Source: Xanthobacteraceae bacterium
GTDB lineage: Bacteria > Pseudomonadota > Alphaproteobacteria > Rhizobiales > Xanthobacteraceae
Length of the DNA: 64,000 nt
Direction: 5' to 3'
Assembly: GCA_019635585.1 (NCBI GenBank)
Contig: JAHBZE010000002.1
Location: 310,001 to 374,000 of the forward strand
In this document: piece after piece, positions 40,279 through 55,018 of the stretch
Layout: every line of letters begins with the position of its first letter
Position numbering within the stretch: position 1 is the stretch's first letter
The notes under the pieces: model-generated
What the model was told of the DNA's origin: nothing
Database searches by the model: none
What the model saw: the letters and a program-made list of their open reading frames with translations, nothing else
Made by a program: the position numbers and the translations under genes

Positions 40279-41609
40279 CGCCGCGCCCCGCGCAGCTTCG
40301 ATTTCTTGATCAGGCCCTCGTACTGATGCGCGAGCAGATAGCCCTGCACCTGCGCGACCGTGTCCATCGTCACCGAGACGACGATGAGCAACGAAGTGCC
40401 GCCGAAATAGAACGGCACGCCGGCATAGGCCACCATGAACTCGGGCAGCAAGCAGACGATCACGAGATAAGCCGCACCTACGACCGTGATGCGCGTCAGC
40501 ACGTAATCGATGTGCTTCGCGGTGTTCTCGCCCGGGCGGATGCCCGGAATGAAGCCGCCGTGCTTCTTCAGGTTATCCGCCGTCTCCACCGGATTGAAAA
40601 CGATCGCGGTGTAGAAGAACGCGAAGAAGATGATCAGCAGCGCATAGAGCACCATGAAGCCCGGCCGGCCGTGGCCGAGGATCGTGGTCATGTATTGCAG
40701 CCATTCCGGACCGGAGCCCGCGAGGAACTGCGCGATCGTGGTCGGCACCAGCAGCAGCGACGACGCGAAGATCGGCGGGATCACGCCCGACGAGTTCAGC
40801 TTCAGCGGCAGATGCGAGCTTTGTCCCTCGAACATCTTGTTGCCGATCTGACGCTTCGGATACTGGATCAGGAGACGGCGCTGCGCGCGCTCCATGAACA
40901 CGATGAAGGTGATCGCGGCGATCGCAACCACGATGATCAAGAGGATCAGGCCGGTCGAAACCGCTCCGGTGCGGCCAAGGTCCAGAAGACCCGCGAGCGC
41001 TGCCGGAAGTTCGGCGACGATGCCCGCGAAGATGATCAGCGAAATGCCGTTGCCGATGCCGCGCGCGGTGATCTGTTCGCCGAGCCACATCAGGAACACG
41101 GTGCCGCCTGTCAGCGTAATCACCGTCGAGATGCGGAAGAACATGCCGGGCTCGGACACGATGCCGCCGCCCCCGCCTTCGAGACCGACCGCGATGCCGT
41201 ATGCCTGCAAGGCCGCGAGCACGACGGTGAGATAGCGCGTGTACTGGTTGATGACCTTACGGCCCTGCTCGCCTTCCTTCTTCAGCGCTTCGAGCGCCGG
41301 CGAAACGGTGGTGAGCAACTGGAGAATGATCGACGCCGAGATGTACGGCATGATGTTGAGCGCGAAGATCGCCATGCGCTCGACCGCGCCGCCCGAAAAC
41401 ATATTGAAGAGGCCGAGAATGCCGCCGCGCGCCTGGTTGAAGGCGTTGGTGAACGCGGTCGGGTCGATACCCGGCATCGGAATATACGTGCCGAGGCGAT
41501 AGACCAGGAGCGCACCCAGCGTGAAATAGATGCGCTTCTTCAGGTCTTCCGCTTTTGCGAGCGCGCTGAAGTTCAGATTTGCCGCGAGTTGTTCGGCTGC
41601 CGACGCCAT
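40275..41609 (-). CDS. secY: preprotein translocase subunit SecY
   Basis: 444-residue core of the SecYEG channel, with ten transmembrane helices. Conserved blocks are [20 protein letters not shown], the [20 protein letters not shown] helix, [20 protein letters not shown] and [19 protein letters not shown]. The ATG at 41609 starts [14 protein letters not shown]. It follows rplO, as in the spc operon. Confidence 0.98.
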   Translation of the reverse strand: MASAAEQLAANLNFSALAKAEDLKKRIYFTLGALLVYRLGTYIPMPGIDPTAFTNAFNQARGGILGLFNMFSGGAVERMAIFALNIMPYISASIILQLLTTVSPALEALKKEGEQGRKVINQYTRYLTVVLAALQAYGIAVGLEGGGGGIVSEPGMFFRISTVITLTGGTVFLMWLGEQITARGIGNGISLIIFAGIVAELPAALAGLLDLGRTGAVSTGLILLIIVVAIAAITFIVFMERAQRRLLIQYPKRQIGNKMFEGQSSHLPLKLNSSGVIPPIFASSLLLVPTTIAQFLAGSGPEWLQYMTTILGHGRPGFMVLYALLIIFFAFFYTAIVFNPVETADNLKKHGGFIPGIRPGENTAKHIDYVLTRITVVGAAYLVIVCLLPEFMVAYAGVPFYFGGTSLLIVVSVTMDTVAQVQGYLLAHQYEGLIKKSKLRGARR

Positions 41610-41662
41610 GTTCGCTCCGATCCGCCCCGACTAAATTTCCTTGAAGAAAAAAACCGGCCCGA

Positions 41663-42187
41663 TTACTTGGCCGATTCCTTCTTCGGCTTCTTCTGCATCT
41701 TGCCCGGCTTTTCCTTGTCAGCCTTCTTCACGACAAGCTGCTTCACCGAACCGCCCGCTTTTTCGACTGCGGCGATCGCCGACTTCGTGGCGCCCGCGAC
41801 TTCGAACGAGAGCTTGGTCTTGAGTTCGCCGCCGCCGAGGAGACGCACGCCGTTGCCGGCGCGGCGCAGCACGCCCGCCTTCTGGAGCGAGTCCGCGGTA
41901 ACGGTGTCGCCTTCCTTGATCAGCTTGGCATCGACCGCCTTCTGGATGCGGTCGAGATTCACTTCGTTGTATTTCACCGCGAAGATATTGTTGAAGCCGC
42001 GCTTCGGCAGACGGCGGTGCAACGGCATCTGACCGCCTTCGCGGCCCTTGATGCGCACGCCGGTGCGGGCTTTCTGACCCTTCACGCCACGGCCGCCGGT
42101 CTTGCCTTTGCCGGAGCCGATGCCGCGGCCGATGCGCATGCGGTTCTTGCGCGCGCCTTCGTTGTCCGCGATCTCGTTGAGTTTCAT
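41663..42187 (-). CDS. rplO: 50S ribosomal protein L15
   Basis: 174-residue L15, a late-assembly protein of the large subunit. The N terminus has [20 protein letters not shown] and [21 protein letters not shown] Lys/Pro-rich extension ends the protein ([20 protein letters not shown]), longer than in E. coli. It stands 10 bases downstream of rpmD. Confidence 0.97.
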   Translation of the reverse strand: MKLNEIADNEGARKNRMRIGRGIGSGKGKTGGRGVKGQKARTGVRIKGREGGQMPLHRRLPKRGFNNIFAVKYNEVNLDRIQKAVDAKLIKEGDTVTADSLQKAGVLRRAGNGVRLLGGGELKTKLSFEVAGATKSAIAAVEKAGGSVKQLVVKKADKEKPGKMQKKPKKESAK

Positions 42188-42197
42188 CGTCCTATCC

Positions 42198-42386
42198 TCA
42201 CTTGCCTTCGACGATCCGCACCATGTGCGCGACCTTCGCGACCATGCCGCGCGTGGCCGGCGTATCGGCCAGCTCGCGCTTCTTGCCGCGCTTGTTCAGG
42301 CCAAGACCGATCAGGGTCTTTTCCTGCTTGCCGTCGCGGCGGATCGGAGAGCCGAACTGCTCGACGGTGATTTTCTTACCGGCCAT
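42198..42386 (-). CDS. rpmD: 50S ribosomal protein L30
   Basis: 62-residue L30 with [20 protein letters not shown] and [20 protein letters not shown]. Standard length. It lies between rpsE and rplO. Confidence 0.96.
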   Translation of the reverse strand: MAGKKITVEQFGSPIRRDGKQEKTLIGLGLNKRGKKRELADTPATRGMVAKVAHMVRIVEGK

Positions 42387-42397
42387 CGTCCCTCTCC

Positions 42398-42979
42398 TTA
42401 GCCTTCCGCCGACGCGTCGGCATCGACGTCGCGGCGGCGCGACTGCAGGGTCGAAACCTTGATGCCGCGGCGGGCCGCGACCGAACGCGGGCTGTCCTGA
42501 TTCTTCAGCGCATCGAACGTCGCGCGAACCATGTTGTAGGGGTTCGACGAGCCGAACGACTTTGCGACCACGTCCTGCACGCCGACGGTTTCGAATACCG
42601 CGCGCATCGGGCCGCCGGCGATGATGCCGGTACCGGCCGGAGCCGCGCGCAGCACGACCTTGCCCGCGCCGTGATGGCCGTTGACGTCATGGTGCAGCGT
42701 GCGGCCGTCGCGCAGGTTCACGCGGATCAGCGCGCGCTTGGCGGCATCGGTCGCCTTGCGGATCGCTTCCGGCACTTCGCGCGCCTTGCCGTGACCGAAA
42801 CCGACGCGGCCCTTCTGATCGCCGACGACGACGAGCGCTGCGAAACCGAAGCGCTTGCCGCCCTTCACGACCTTCGCAACGCGGTTGATGTGGACCAGCT
42901 TGTCCACCAAACCGTCGCGCTCCTGATCGCGATCGCGATCTTTGCCCCGGCCTCGTTTTTCGTCTCTTTCGCGTGCCAT
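42398..42979 (-). CDS. rpsE: 30S ribosomal protein S5
   Basis: 193-residue S5, in the decoding centre; N-terminal double-stranded RNA-binding fold with [20 protein letters not shown] and [20 protein letters not shown]. The C-terminal part has [20 protein letters not shown]. An N-terminal charged extension ([20 protein letters not shown]) precedes it. Confidence 0.98.
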   Translation of the reverse strand: MARERDEKRGRGKDRDRDQERDGLVDKLVHINRVAKVVKGGKRFGFAALVVVGDQKGRVGFGHGKAREVPEAIRKATDAAKRALIRVNLRDGRTLHHDVNGHHGAGKVVLRAAPAGTGIIAGGPMRAVFETVGVQDVVAKSFGSSNPYNMVRATFDALKNQDSPRSVAARRGIKVSTLQSRRRDVDADASAEG

Positions 42980-42989
42980 GATGCTGTCC

Positions 42990-43352
42990 TTAGAAACTCA
43001 ATCCGCCTTCGCGCGCCGCGTCGGCGAGTGCCTTGACGCGGCCGTGAAAGCGATAAGCGCCGCGGTCGAAGATGACTTCCTTCACGCCTTTCGCTTTCGC
43101 GCGCTCGGCGATCAGGCTGCCGACCGCTTTCGCGGCTTCGACATTCGCGCCCGACTTCAATTTGCCGCGCATATCCTTCTCGAGCGTCGAGGCGGCGGCG
43201 AGCGTCGCACCCTTCGCATCGTCGATGATCTGCGCATAGATGTTCATGCCCGAGCGGTGAACCGACAGGCGCGGACGGCCGAAAGCCGACGCTTTCAGCG
43301 ACCGGCGCACGCTCGCCTTGCGGCGCTTGGATCGTGCTGCAACTGTTGCCAT
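42990..43352 (-). CDS. rplR: 50S ribosomal protein L18
   Basis: 120-residue L18, which binds 5S rRNA. Conserved [20 protein letters not shown] and the C-terminal [20 protein letters not shown]. It lies between rplF and rpsE. Confidence 0.97.
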   Translation of the reverse strand: MATVAARSKRRKASVRRSLKASAFGRPRLSVHRSGMNIYAQIIDDAKGATLAAASTLEKDMRGKLKSGANVEAAKAVGSLIAERAKAKGVKEVIFDRGAYRFHGRVKALADAAREGGLSF

Positions 43353-43364
43353 CGTCGTTCCCCG

Positions 43365-43898
43365 TTACTTCTTCTTGCCTTCCTTGCGGAAGATGAATTC
43401 GCCCTCGTACTTCACGCCCTTGCCCTTGTAGGGCTCCGGCTTGCGATAGGCGCGGATTTCGGATGCGACCTGGCCGACACGCTGCTTGTCGATGCCGGTG
43501 ATCACGATTTCGGTCGGCTTCGGCGTCGCGATCGCGATGCCGTCCGGAATTTTGTAGACGACGTCGTGGCTGTAGCCGAGCGACAGGTTCAGGTTCTTGC
43601 CCTGCACCGCCGCGCGATAGCCGACGCCGTTGATTTCGAGCTTCTTCTCGAAGCCCTTCGAGACGCCCGTGACGAGGTTGTTCACGAGCGCGCGGTAGAG
43701 ACCCCAGGACGCCTGGTCCTGCTTCTCCGCGCCCTTCTTCTCGAAGGTGATCTGGTTCTTGTCGAGCTTCGGCGCGACGTTGTCGTTCAGCACGACCGAA
43801 AGCTCGCCCTTCGGGCCTTTGACCTTGACGGTCTGGCCCGAGACGGTTGCCGTGACGCCGGAGGGAATGGCGACGGGGCGTTTGCCGATTTTGGACAT
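43365..43898 (-). CDS. rplF: 50S ribosomal protein L6
   Basis: 177-residue L6, near the factor-binding site. Two similar folds, with [20 protein letters not shown] at the start and the C-terminal [20 protein letters not shown]. Standard length and position. Confidence 0.98.
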   Translation of the reverse strand: MSKIGKRPVAIPSGVTATVSGQTVKVKGPKGELSVVLNDNVAPKLDKNQITFEKKGAEKQDQASWGLYRALVNNLVTGVSKGFEKKLEINGVGYRAAVQGKNLNLSLGYSHDVVYKIPDGIAIATPKPTEIVITGIDKQRVGQVASEIRAYRKPEPYKGKGVKYEGEFIFRKEGKKK

Positions 43899-43914
43899 GA
43901 TTCCCGTTCCTTCC

Positions 43915-44313
43915 TCAGAACACCGTGCAGAGCACTTCGCCGCCGAGGTTCTGCTCGCGGGCGGAGTGATCGGCCATCACGCCCTTGGGCGTGGAGACGA
44001 TTGCAATACCGAGGCCGTTGTTGATACGCGGCAGCGCGTCGACGGAGGCATAAACGCGGCGGCCGGGCTTGGAGACGCGCGAGATTTCGCGGATCGCCGG
44101 ACCGCCGTCGGAATATTTCAGTTCGACGTCGAACTCGGTCCGGCCGTTGCCGAACTCGGTGGTCGAGTAGCCGCGGATGTAGCCTTCGTCCTTGAGCACG
44201 TCGAGAACGCGCGCGCGGAACGAGGAGCCGGGCGTGGAAACGCGGTCGCGCTTGCGCATCTGCGCATTGCGGATGCGGGTCAGCATATCGCCGAGCGGAT
44301 CGTGCAAAGCCAT
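43915..44313 (-). CDS. rpsH: 30S ribosomal protein S8
   Basis: 132-residue S8, which binds the central domain of 16S rRNA and represses the spc operon in other bacteria. N terminus [20 protein letters not shown] and C terminus [20 protein letters not shown] are conserved. Between rpsN and rplF. Confidence 0.98.
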   Translation of the reverse strand: MALHDPLGDMLTRIRNAQMRKRDRVSTPGSSFRARVLDVLKDEGYIRGYSTTEFGNGRTEFDVELKYSDGGPAIREISRVSKPGRRVYASVDALPRINNGLGIAIVSTPKGVMADHSAREQNLGGEVLCTVF

Positions 44314-44328
44314 GTTCGATCCCTCCCC

Positions 44329-44634
44329 TTACCAGCTCGATTTCACGAGGCCGGGGATCATGCCCTTCGACCCGAATTCGCGCAGCGCAAGGCGCGACAT
44401 CTTGAGCTTACGATAGGTCGCGCGCGGACGGCCCGTGACTTCGCAACGGTTGCGCACGCGCTCCTTTGCCGAGTTCTTCGGCAGCTTCGAGAGTTTCAAC
44501 ACCGCCTCGAAGCGATCTTCGATGGACACTTTCTTGTCCATCACGATCGCCTTGAGCTTGGCGCGCTTCGCCGCGCCGTTCTTCGCCATCTTGGCGCGGC
44601 GGTTGTTCTTCTCGATCGAACTTTTCTTCGCCAT
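44329..44634 (-). CDS. rpsN: 30S ribosomal protein S14
   Basis: 101-residue S14 of the long, zinc-independent (C-minus) type. There is only one cysteine ([20 protein letters not shown]) and no CxxC pairs. C terminus [18 protein letters not shown]. Between rplE and rpsH. Confidence 0.97.
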   Translation of the reverse strand: MAKKSSIEKNNRRAKMAKNGAAKRAKLKAIVMDKKVSIEDRFEAVLKLSKLPKNSAKERVRNRCEVTGRPRATYRKLKMSRLALREFGSKGMIPGLVKSSW

Positions 44635-44668
44635 GTCTGCTCCTAGTATCCGCGTTTGAAGCGCTGCT

Positions 44669-45226
44669 TCACTGCCGGAAGGGAAAATTCAGAGCCGCGA
44701 GCAGCGCCCGCGCCTCGTCGTCGGTTTTCGCCGTCGTGCAGACGGTGATGTCCATGCCCCAGATCGCCTCGGCCTTGTCGTAGTCGATTTCCGGGAAAAT
44801 GATGTGTTCCTTGACGCCCAGCGTGTAGTTGCCGCGGCCGTCGAAGCTCTTCGGGTTCAGGCCGCGGAAGTCGCGCACGCGCGGCAGCGCGACCGTGACC
44901 AGGCGGTCGACGAAATCGAACATGCGGTCGCCGCGCAGGGTCACCTTCGCGCCGATGCCGATGTTTTCGCGCAACTTGAAGTTCGCGATTGCCTTGCGGG
45001 CCTTGGTGACAATCGCCTTCTGGCCCGCGATCGCGGTCAGATCGTTGGCGGCAGCCGTCACCTTCTTCTGGTCGGAGGCACCTTCGCCCACGCCCATGTT
45101 CAGCACGACCTTTTCGAGCCGCGGCACGGCGAACGGGTTCGAGTAGCCGAACTGCTCGACCAGCTTCGGACGAATGGTCTTTTCGAACTGCGTCTTCAGA
45201 CGCGGGATGTAGCTATTCTCAGCCAT
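44669..45226 (-). CDS. rplE: 50S ribosomal protein L5
   Basis: 185-residue L5, which binds 5S rRNA and contacts tRNA. Conserved [20 protein letters not shown] and [20 protein letters not shown]. Its start overlaps the end of rplX by eight bases. Confidence 0.98.
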   Translation of the reverse strand: MAENSYIPRLKTQFEKTIRPKLVEQFGYSNPFAVPRLEKVVLNMGVGEGASDQKKVTAAANDLTAIAGQKAIVTKARKAIANFKLRENIGIGAKVTLRGDRMFDFVDRLVTVALPRVRDFRGLNPKSFDGRGNYTLGVKEHIIFPEIDYDKAEAIWGMDITVCTTAKTDDEARALLAALNFPFRQ

Positions 45227-45536
45227 CGATCGTCTCTCCCGAGCGGCGCGCCACGCGCACCTTCTCGCCCTTTACATCCTTGAAGCCGACGCGGGTCGCC
45301 TTCTTCGGGTCCTTCGGATCGGCGAGCGCCAGATTCGAAATGTGAATCGGCGCTTCCTTCGAAATGATGCCGCCCTGGTTCTGCGGCGTCTGGCGCTGGT
45401 GGCGGCGGACGATGTTCACGCCGCGCACGAGCGCGCGCGCCTCGGCCGGCCGCACCTCGATCACCTCGCCGGACTTACCCTTGTCGCGGCCGGTGAGCAC
45501 GATGACTTTGTCGCCCTTGCGAATCTTCGCGGACAT
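45219..45536 (-). CDS. rplX: 50S ribosomal protein L24
   Basis: 105-residue L24 with a KOW fold: [20 protein letters not shown] and [20 protein letters not shown]. The ATG at 45536 overlaps the rplN stop by one base (TGATG) with GGAGG upstream; a GTG one codon earlier is less likely. It starts large-subunit assembly. Confidence 0.96.
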   Translation of the reverse strand: MSAKIRKGDKVIVLTGRDKGKSGEVIEVRPAEARALVRGVNIVRRHQRQTPQNQGGIISKEAPIHISNLALADPKDPKKATRVGFKDVKGEKVRVARRSGETIDG

Positions 45537-45904
45537 CACAGCACCTCCGGGGCGAGCGAAATGATCTTCATGTGGTTCTTGGCGCGGAGTTCGCGCGGCA
45601 CCGGTCCGAAGATACGCGTGCCGACCGGCTCCATCTGGTTATTGATGAGGACGGCTGCGTTGCGGTCGAAGCGGATAACCGAGCCGTCGGCGCGGCGCAG
45701 ATCCTTGCGGATGCGCACAACCACGGCCTTCATCACTTCGCCCTTCTTCACCTTTCCGCGCGGAATCGCTTCCTTGATCGAGACGACGATGACGTCGCCG
45801 ACCGTCGCGTACTTGCGCTTGGAGCCGCCCAGCACCTTGATGCACATGACACGGCGCGCGCCGGAATTGTCAGCGACGTCGAGGTTTGTTTGCATCTGAA
45901 TCAT
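45536..45904 (-). CDS. rplN: 50S ribosomal protein L14
   Basis: 122-residue L14, standard length. N terminus [20 protein letters not shown] and the C-terminal [20 protein letters not shown] are conserved. First gene of the spc part. Confidence 0.98.
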   Translation of the reverse strand: MIQMQTNLDVADNSGARRVMCIKVLGGSKRKYATVGDVIVVSIKEAIPRGKVKKGEVMKAVVVRIRKDLRRADGSVIRFDRNAAVLINNQMEPVGTRIFGPVPRELRAKNHMKIISLAPEVL

Positions 45905-45952
45905 AAAGGCACCTTTATTCTTCTTCGCCGCTTACGCGGGATTGTCTCTCGT

Positions 45953-46192
45953 TCAGGCTTTCTCGTTTTCGACGACGATCCAGCGCTTCAGCTTCGAAAT
46001 CGGCTTGTGCTCGGAAATCGAGACGGTATCGCCGACCTTGTATTTGTTGCTCTCGTCGTGCGCATGGAACTTCTTGGAACGGCGCACGGTCTTCTTCAAA
46101 AGCGGGTGCGTGTAGCGGCGCTCGACCAGGACGACCACGGTCTTGTCCTGCTTGTCGCTCACCACGGTGCCCTGCAATACGCGCTTCGGCAT
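45953..46192 (-). CDS. rpsQ: 30S ribosomal protein S17
   Basis: 79-residue S17, an early-binding OB-fold protein. [20 protein letters not shown] and the loop [20 protein letters not shown] are conserved. The ATG at 46192 lies one base after the rpmC stop; upstream in-frame codons give no conserved sequence. Confidence 0.97.
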   Translation of the reverse strand: MPKRVLQGTVVSDKQDKTVVVLVERRYTHPLLKKTVRRSKKFHAHDESNKYKVGDTVSISEHKPISKLKRWIVVENEKA

Positions 46193-46193
46193 C

Positions 46194-46403
46194 TTACTTG
46201 CCCTTCTTGGCGCCGGCGGCGCGTTTCTCGCCCGCGACGGTCGAGAGGCGCGCAATATCGCGACGCACCTGACGAACCCGCGAGGTGTTTTCCAACTGAC
46301 CCGTCGCTTTCTGGAAGCGAAGGTTGAACTGCTCCTTCTTCAGCTCCGCGATCTTCTCGGTGAGCTGGTCGGGAGTAAGCTGACGAACGTCTTCGACTTT
46401 CAT
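46194..46403 (-). CDS. rpmC: 50S ribosomal protein L29
   Basis: 69-residue L29 at the tunnel exit, which binds trigger factor and [23 protein letters not shown] and the motif [20 protein letters not shown] are conserved; the C-terminal tail is Lys/Ala-rich. The ATG at 46403 follows rplP closely. Confidence 0.96.
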   Translation of the reverse strand: MKVEDVRQLTPDQLTEKIAELKKEQFNLRFQKATGQLENTSRVRQVRRDIARLSTVAGEKRAAGAKKGK

Positions 46404-46416
46404 CTCAAATCTCCCG

Positions 46417-46827
46417 TTACTGGATGCGCGCGACGAAGCGCGTCTTGATGGGAAGCTTGGCGGCGGCAAGGCGCAGCGCTTCGCGCGCGGTCGCTTCATC
46501 GACACCGTCGAGTTCGAACATGATGCGGCCCGGCTTGATGCGTGCCGCCCAGAATTCCGGCTGACCCTTGCCCTTGCCCATGCGGACTTCGGTCGGCTTC
46601 TTCGAGATCGGCACATCGGGGAACACGTTGATCCACACGCGGCCGGCGCGCTTCATATGGCGCGTCATGGCGCGGCGTGCAGCCTCGATCTGGCGCGCGG
46701 TGACGCGCTCCGGCTCGAGCGCCTTCAGCCCGTACTCGCCGAAGGCGAGCATGGTCCCGCCCTTCGCGGTGCCGCGGATGCGGCCCTTGAACTGCTTGCG
46801 GAATTTGGTGCGCTTGGGTTGCAGCAT
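46417..46827 (-). CDS. rplP: 50S ribosomal protein L16
   Basis: 136-residue L16, near the A site of the peptidyl-transferase centre. [20 protein letters not shown] and [20 protein letters not shown] are conserved. Standard length. Confidence 0.98.
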   Translation of the reverse strand: MLQPKRTKFRKQFKGRIRGTAKGGTMLAFGEYGLKALEPERVTARQIEAARRAMTRHMKRAGRVWINVFPDVPISKKPTEVRMGKGKGQPEFWAARIKPGRIMFELDGVDEATAREALRLAAAKLPIKTRFVARIQ

Positions 46828-46852
46828 TGTCGTTACTCTTTAATCCTTGCCT

Positions 46853-47554
46853 TTAGGCCGCCTGCTCACGGCGCGGGCGTCCGCCCTCGCCTTCAGCAAG
46901 CTTCTTGTCCTGCGCCATCGGATCATGCTCGAGGATTTCGCCCTTGAAGATCCAGACCTTCACGCCGCAGGTGCCGTAAGTCGTGAACGCGGTGCCGGTG
47001 CCGTAATCGACGTCGGCGCGGAGCGTATGCAGCGGCACGCGGCCTTCGCGATACCACTCCATGCGCGCGATTTCATTGCCGCCGAGACGGCCAGAGCAGT
47101 TGATGCGGATGCCTTCGGCACCGAGACGGATCGCGGACTGCACGGCGCGCTTCATCGCGCGGCGGAACGCAACGCGGCGCTCGAGCTGCTGCGCGATCGA
47201 GTCGGCGACCAGATGCGCGTCGAGCTCCGGCTTGCGGATCTCGAGAATGTTGATGATGACTTCGGAGTCCGTCATCTTCGAAATCTGCTTGCGCAGCTTG
47301 TCGATGTCCGCGCCCTTCTTGCCGATGACGACGCCCGGACGGCCGGAGTGAATCGTCACGCGGCACTTCTTGTGCGGGCGCTCGATCACGATGCGAGCGA
47401 CTGCAGCCTGCTTCAACTGCTTCATCAGGAAGTCGCGGATCTTGATGTCTTCGTGCAGGAGCTTGCCGTATTCGCCTTTGCGGGCGAACCAGCGCGAGTC
47501 CCAGGTGCGATTGATGCCGAGCCGCAGACCGGTCGGATTAACTTTCTGTCCCAT
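46853..47554 (-). CDS. rpsC: 30S ribosomal protein S3
   Basis: 233-residue S3 at the mRNA entry. N-terminal [22 protein letters not shown] domain [20 protein letters not shown], and the C-terminal domain with [20 protein letters not shown]. Overlaps the rplV stop by one base (TGATG). Confidence 0.98.
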   Translation of the reverse strand: MGQKVNPTGLRLGINRTWDSRWFARKGEYGKLLHEDIKIRDFLMKQLKQAAVARIVIERPHKKCRVTIHSGRPGVVIGKKGADIDKLRKQISKMTDSEVIINILEIRKPELDAHLVADSIAQQLERRVAFRRAMKRAVQSAIRLGAEGIRINCSGRLGGNEIARMEWYREGRVPLHTLRADVDYGTGTAFTTYGTCGVKVWIFKGEILEHDPMAQDKKLAEGEGGRPRREQAA

Positions 47555-47979
47555 CAGGCACTCGCTTCCGCTTTTGCTTTGGGTTTCGACTTCTTCTTCG
47601 GAGCCTCTTCTTCCTTCTCGCGCACGACGATCGTGATCGAGGAGAACGGCTTTTCGATCGGCGACGAGCGGCCGCGGCCGCGCGACGTGAAACGGTGCAT
47701 AGTCAGCGCCTTGCCGATATAGGCTTCGGCAACGACGAGGTTATCGACGTCGAGCTGATGATTGTTCTCGGCGTTCGCGATCGCGCTATCGAGGCACTTC
47801 TTGACGTCTTTCGCGATGCGCTTCTTCGAGAAGGTCAGATCGGCAAGCGCCATCCCGACCTTCTTGCCGCGGATCAGGCCCGCGACGAGGTCGAGCTTGC
47901 GCGGCGAGATGCGCAGGTTGCGCGCGATCGCCTTCGCCTCGTTGTCCTTCAGAACTCGTTTCCGTGATGGCTTGCCCAT
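47554..47979 (-). CDS. rplV: 50S ribosomal protein L22
   Basis: 141-residue L22 with the tunnel-lining hairpin ([20 protein letters not shown]). A Lys/Ala extension ([19 protein letters not shown]) lengthens the C terminus, as in other Rhizobiales. The rest is standard. Confidence 0.97.
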   Translation of the reverse strand: MGKPSRKRVLKDNEAKAIARNLRISPRKLDLVAGLIRGKKVGMALADLTFSKKRIAKDVKKCLDSAIANAENNHQLDVDNLVVAEAYIGKALTMHRFTSRGRGRSSPIEKPFSSITIVVREKEEEAPKKKSKPKAKAEASA

Positions 47980-47991
47980 GACTCTTCTCGA

Positions 47992-48273
47992 TTAAACCTT
48001 CTTCGCCTTCTTATCGGCCGCGGTGTGGCCGGTGAAGGTGCGCGTCGGCGAGAACTCACCGAACTTGTGGCCCACCATTTCTTCGGAGACGTAGACCGGA
48101 ACGTGCTTCTGGCCGTTGTAAACGCCGAAGGTGAGACCCACGAACTGCGGCAGGATCGTCGAGCGGCGGCTCCAGATCTTGATCACATCGGAGCGACCGG
48201 ACGAGCGCGCGGCATCCGCTTTCTTCAGCAGATAACCGTCGACGAACGGACCTTTCCAGACTGAACGGGACAT
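47992..48273 (-). CDS. rpsS: 30S ribosomal protein S19
   Basis: 93-residue S19, which contacts the 50S head. [20 protein letters not shown] and [20 protein letters not shown] are conserved. Standard length. Confidence 0.98.
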   Translation of the reverse strand: MSRSVWKGPFVDGYLLKKADAARSSGRSDVIKIWSRRSTILPQFVGLTFGVYNGQKHVPVYVSEEMVGHKFGEFSPTRTFTGHTAADKKAKKV

Positions 48274-48276
48274 CGG

Positions 48277-49116
48277 TTACGCCTTCTTCTTCCGCGCGTG
48301 GCGGTTCGCAATGATGAACTTGTTGGTGCGCTTGTTCTTGCGCGTCTTCTTACCCTTGGTCGGGAAGCCCCACGGGGTGACCGGATGACGGCCGCCCGAG
48401 GTGCGGCCTTCACCGCCGCCGTGCGGGTGATCGACCGGGTTCATCGCGACGCCGCGGTTGCCCGGCTTCTTGCCCTTCCAGATATTGCGGCCGGCCTTGC
48501 CGACCGACGTGTTCATGTGATCGGGGTTCGACACCGCGCCCACGGTCGCGAAACAGCGGCCGTGCACCAGGCGCTGTTCGCCCGAGTGCAGACGCAGGAT
48601 GCAGTAGCCCTGATCGCGGCCGACGATCTGCGCGTAGGTGCCGGCGGAACGGGCGATCTGGCCGCCCTTCCCGATCTTCAACTCGATGTTATGCACGATC
48701 GTGCCGACCGGCATGTTTTCGAGCGGCATCGCATTGCCCGGCTTCACGTCCACATCTTCGCCGGCAACGAGCTTGTCGCCCGCCGACACGCGCTGCGGCG
48801 CGAGAATGTAGGCGAGCGAGCCGTCATCGTACTTCAGGAGCGCGATGTAGGCGGTGCGGTTCGGATCGTACTCGATGCGCTCGACGGTGCCGACCACATC
48901 GCGCTTCGCGCGCTTGAAATCGACGTCGCGCAGCGAACGCTTGTGGCCGCCGCCGCGGAAGCGGACGGTGACGCGGCCGTAATTGTTGCGCGCGCCGGTG
49001 CCGGTCTTGCCGACGGTCAGGCTCTTTTCCGGCTTGCCCTTGTGGAGGCCGGTGCGGTCGACGCTGACATACTGCCGGAGGCCGGGAGTAATGGGTCGGT
49101 ATGTTCTGAGTGCCAT
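48277..49116 (-). CDS. rplB: 50S ribosomal protein L2
   Basis: 279-residue L2, required for peptidyl transfer and subunit joining. Conserved [20 protein letters not shown], and the C-terminal [20 protein letters not shown] containing the essential His region. Standard length. Confidence 0.98.
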   Translation of the reverse strand: MALRTYRPITPGLRQYVSVDRTGLHKGKPEKSLTVGKTGTGARNNYGRVTVRFRGGGHKRSLRDVDFKRAKRDVVGTVERIEYDPNRTAYIALLKYDDGSLAYILAPQRVSAGDKLVAGEDVDVKPGNAMPLENMPVGTIVHNIELKIGKGGQIARSAGTYAQIVGRDQGYCILRLHSGEQRLVHGRCFATVGAVSNPDHMNTSVGKAGRNIWKGKKPGNRGVAMNPVDHPHGGGEGRTSGGRHPVTPWGFPTKGKKTRKNKRTNKFIIANRHARKKKA

Positions 49117-49127
49117 TTCGTTTTACC

Positions 49128-49424
49128 TCAGAGGCCCGTCGTGATGTCGATCGTGTTGCCCTCGGCGAGCGTCACGACCGCTTTCTTCACGTCGCCCTGC
49201 TTGCCCGGACGGCCGCGGAACACCTTGTTCTTGCCCTTGCGGGTCAGCGTGTTCACGCGCGTTACCTTCACCTCGAACAACTTTTCGACGGCGTTCTTGA
49301 TTTCGGTTTTGGTCGCGTCCAGGCGGACCTTGAACACGACCTTGTTCTTCTCGGACGCGGCAGTGGCCTTTTCGGTCACGACCGGCGAGAGGATCACGTC
49401 GTAGTGGCGCGGTTCCTTACTCAT
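49128..49424 (-). CDS. rplW: 50S ribosomal protein L23
   Basis: 98-residue L23 at the tunnel exit. [20 protein letters not shown] and [20 protein letters not shown] are conserved. Overlaps rplD stop by four bases (ATGA). Confidence 0.97.
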   Translation of the reverse strand: MSKEPRHYDVILSPVVTEKATAASEKNKVVFKVRLDATKTEIKNAVEKLFEVKVTRVNTLTRKGKNKVFRGRPGKQGDVKKAVVTLAEGNTIDITTGL

Positions 49425-50041
49425 TTGAATCGCGCCTCCAGTGCGTCGATCGCCGCCTTCGTCAGCACGAGCTTCTGACGGCGCATGATGTCGTAGACGT
49501 TGATGCCCTGAACCGGCAGCACGTCGATCTCGCGCAGGTTGCGCGCGGCAAGACCGAAGTTCTTGTCGATTTCGGCGCCGCCGATGATCAGCGCATTCGA
49601 GAAGCCGAGATCGGCGAAGTTCTTGGCGAGCGTCTTGGTCTTCGGTTCGGAGAGCGAAGCCTCCGAGAGCACGACGATCGAGGACGCCTTGGCCTTGGCC
49701 GAAAGCGCATGCTTCAGCGCGAGCTGACGCAGCTTCTTCGGCATGTCCGTTTCGTGCGAGCGCACCACCGGACCGAAGGCGCGGCCGCCGCCACGGAACT
49801 GCGGCACGCGGGCCGAGCCGTGACGGGCATTACCGGTGCCCTTCTGGCCGTACATCTTCTTGCCGGTACGCCAGATTTCCGCACGGTTCTTCACTTTGTG
49901 CGTGCCGGCGCGGCGCTTGTTGAGCTGCCAGTTGACGATGCGATGCAGAAGATCGGCGCGAACGTCGAGACCGAAAATCTCGTCGTTCAGCTTGATCTTG
50001 CCGCCCTCTTTGCCATCGAGCGAAATGACGGAGAGTTCCAT
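49421..50041 (-). CDS. rplD: 50S ribosomal protein L4
   Basis: 206-residue L4, which in other bacteria represses the S10 operon. The conserved arginine-rich loop [20 protein letters not shown] extends into the exit tunnel. Overlaps the rplC stop by one base (TAATG). Confidence 0.98.
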   Translation of the reverse strand: MELSVISLDGKEGGKIKLNDEIFGLDVRADLLHRIVNWQLNKRRAGTHKVKNRAEIWRTGKKMYGQKGTGNARHGSARVPQFRGGGRAFGPVVRSHETDMPKKLRQLALKHALSAKAKASSIVVLSEASLSEPKTKTLAKNFADLGFSNALIIGGAEIDKNFGLAARNLREIDVLPVQGINVYDIMRRQKLVLTKAAIDALEARFK

Positions 50042-50802
50042 TATGCGCCCTCCTTCACTTCGGCTTCCGGCGCCGGCGCGTTGCCTGCGACAGGCGCTTC
50101 GGCTTCCGGCTTCTTATTGGCTTCGTCTGCGAGACGGAACTTGCCCGGCTTCGGCGCTTCTTTCGGAAGCGCCTTCTTCACGGCGTCGCGCACCATGATC
50201 CAGCCGCCCTTTGAGCCCGGCACCGCGCCTTCGACGAGCAGGAGACCCTTCTCGACGTCGGTGCGGATGACCTTGAGGTTCAGCGTGGTGACGGTGTCGT
50301 CACCCATGTGGCCGGCCATCTTCTTGTTCTTGAAGGTCTTGCCCGGATCCTGACGGCCGCCGGTACCACCGATCGAACGGTGCGAGACCGAGACGCCGTG
50401 GGTCGCGCGCAGGCCGCGGAAATTCCAGCGCTTCATGCCGCCCGCGAAACCCTTACCGATCGAAGTACCGGTAACGTCCACGAACTGGCCGACGACGAAA
50501 TGATCCGCGGTGATTTCGGCGCCGACCGGGATCAGCGCGTCTGCGGGCACGCGGAATTCCGCGAGCTTGCGCTTCGGCTCGATCTTGGTGACGGCGAAAT
50601 GGCCGCGCATCGCCTTGGAGACGCGCGAAGCCCGGCGCGTACCCGCACCGAGCTGGAGCGCGACATAGCCGTTCTTCTCCATCGTGCGATGGCCGACGAC
50701 CTGGCAGTTTTCGAGTTTCAGCACGGTCACGGGGACATGCTCGCCGGCGTCGGTGAAGACGCGGGTCATTCCCAGTTTCTGTGCGATCACGCCGGAGCGC
50801 AT
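50041..50802 (-). CDS. rplC: 50S ribosomal protein L3
   Basis: 253-residue L3. The tunnel-side loop with [20 protein letters not shown] and [20 protein letters not shown] is conserved. An Ala/Glu-rich C-terminal extension ([20 protein letters not shown]) of about 30 residues is usual in this group. Confidence 0.98.
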   Translation of the reverse strand: MRSGVIAQKLGMTRVFTDAGEHVPVTVLKLENCQVVGHRTMEKNGYVALQLGAGTRRASRVSKAMRGHFAVTKIEPKRKLAEFRVPADALIPVGAEITADHFVVGQFVDVTGTSIGKGFAGGMKRWNFRGLRATHGVSVSHRSIGGTGGRQDPGKTFKNKKMAGHMGDDTVTTLNLKVIRTDVEKGLLLVEGAVPGSKGGWIMVRDAVKKALPKEAPKPGKFRLADEANKKPEAEAPVAGNAPAPEAEVKEGA

Positions 50803-50828
50803 GTTACTTCCTCGTTCCTACACGAACC

Positions 50829-51137
50829 TTAGAGCTTGATCTCGACATCGACGCCCGCAGCCAGGTCGAGCTTCATCAGCGCGTCCACGGTCTGCGGTGT
50901 CGGATCGACGATATCCAAAAGGCGCTTGTGCGTGCGCATTTCGAACTGCTCGCGGCTCTTCTTGTCGATGTGCGGAGAGCGGTTCACGGTGAACTTCTCG
51001 ATCCGCGTCGGCAGCGGGATGGGCCCGCGCACTTGCGCGCCCGTACGCTTGGCGGTCGCCACGATCTCGCGCGTAGAAGTGTCGAGAATGCGGTGGTCGA
51101 AAGCCTTGAGGCGGATTCGAATATTCTGGCCGTTCAT
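50829..51137 (-). CDS. rpsJ: 30S ribosomal protein S10
   Basis: 102-residue S10, which also acts in Nus antitermination complexes. [20 protein letters not shown] and [20 protein letters not shown] are conserved. First gene of the S10 cluster, 60 bases after tuf; no strong separate promoter is visible, so read-through from tuf is likely. Confidence 0.98.
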   Translation of the reverse strand: MNGQNIRIRLKAFDHRILDTSTREIVATAKRTGAQVRGPIPLPTRIEKFTVNRSPHIDKKSREQFEMRTHKRLLDIVDPTPQTVDALMKLDLAAGVDVEIKL

Positions 51138-51197
51138 CGCTTACTCCGGGGTATCCCCGCGTTGAAGTGTATTGTTCGTCTCTTGGTTACGCCGGGA

Positions 51198-52388
<1,191 letters not shown>

Positions 52389-52435
52389 CTCGCTCTCCGT
52401 TCAGCGGATACGTGTGAAAATCAAATGCAAAAGGC

Positions 52436-54508
<2,073 letters not shown>

Positions 54509-54535
54509 GGTTGATCCTCGGCCGGTGCTTTCGCG

Positions 54536-55006
54536 TTACCAGCGGTAATGAGAGAAGGCGCGGTTCGCTTCGGCCATGCGATGCGTGTCTTCGCGCTTTT
54601 TAACGGCGTTGCCCCGGTTGTTGCTTGCGTCGAGGAGTTCTCCCGACAGACGGTCCACCATCGTCTTTTCGTTACGTTCGCGCGCGGCGGTGATCAGCCA
54701 GCGGATCGCGAGCGCCTGGCGGCGGTCCGGACGGACTTCCACCGGCACCTGATAGGTCGCACCACCCACGCGGCGCGAACGGACTTCGACGGCCGGCGCG
54801 ACGTTGTCGAGCGCCGACTGGAATACGGTAAGCGGGCTGGTCTTGGCCTTCGCTTCGATCTGCTCGAGCGCGCCATAGACGATCGATTCGGCGACCGACT
54901 TTTTGCCCTGCTTCATCACCGCGTTCATGAAGCGGTTGACGACGACGGAGCCGAACTTCGGATCCGGAAGGGTTTCGCGTTTTTCTGCGCGGTGACGACG
55001 GGACAT
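54536..55006 (-). CDS. rpsG: 30S ribosomal protein S7
   Basis: 156-residue S7, assembly initiator of the 30S head. [20 protein letters not shown] and the C-terminal [20 protein letters not shown] are conserved. It lies 12 bases after rpsL. Confidence 0.98.
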   Translation of the reverse strand: MSRRHRAEKRETLPDPKFGSVVVNRFMNAVMKQGKKSVAESIVYGALEQIEAKAKTSPLTVFQSALDNVAPAVEVRSRRVGGATYQVPVEVRPDRRQALAIRWLITAARERNEKTMVDRLSGELLDASNNRGNAVKKREDTHRMAEANRAFSHYRW

Positions 55007-55018
55007 CTTTCGCGCTCC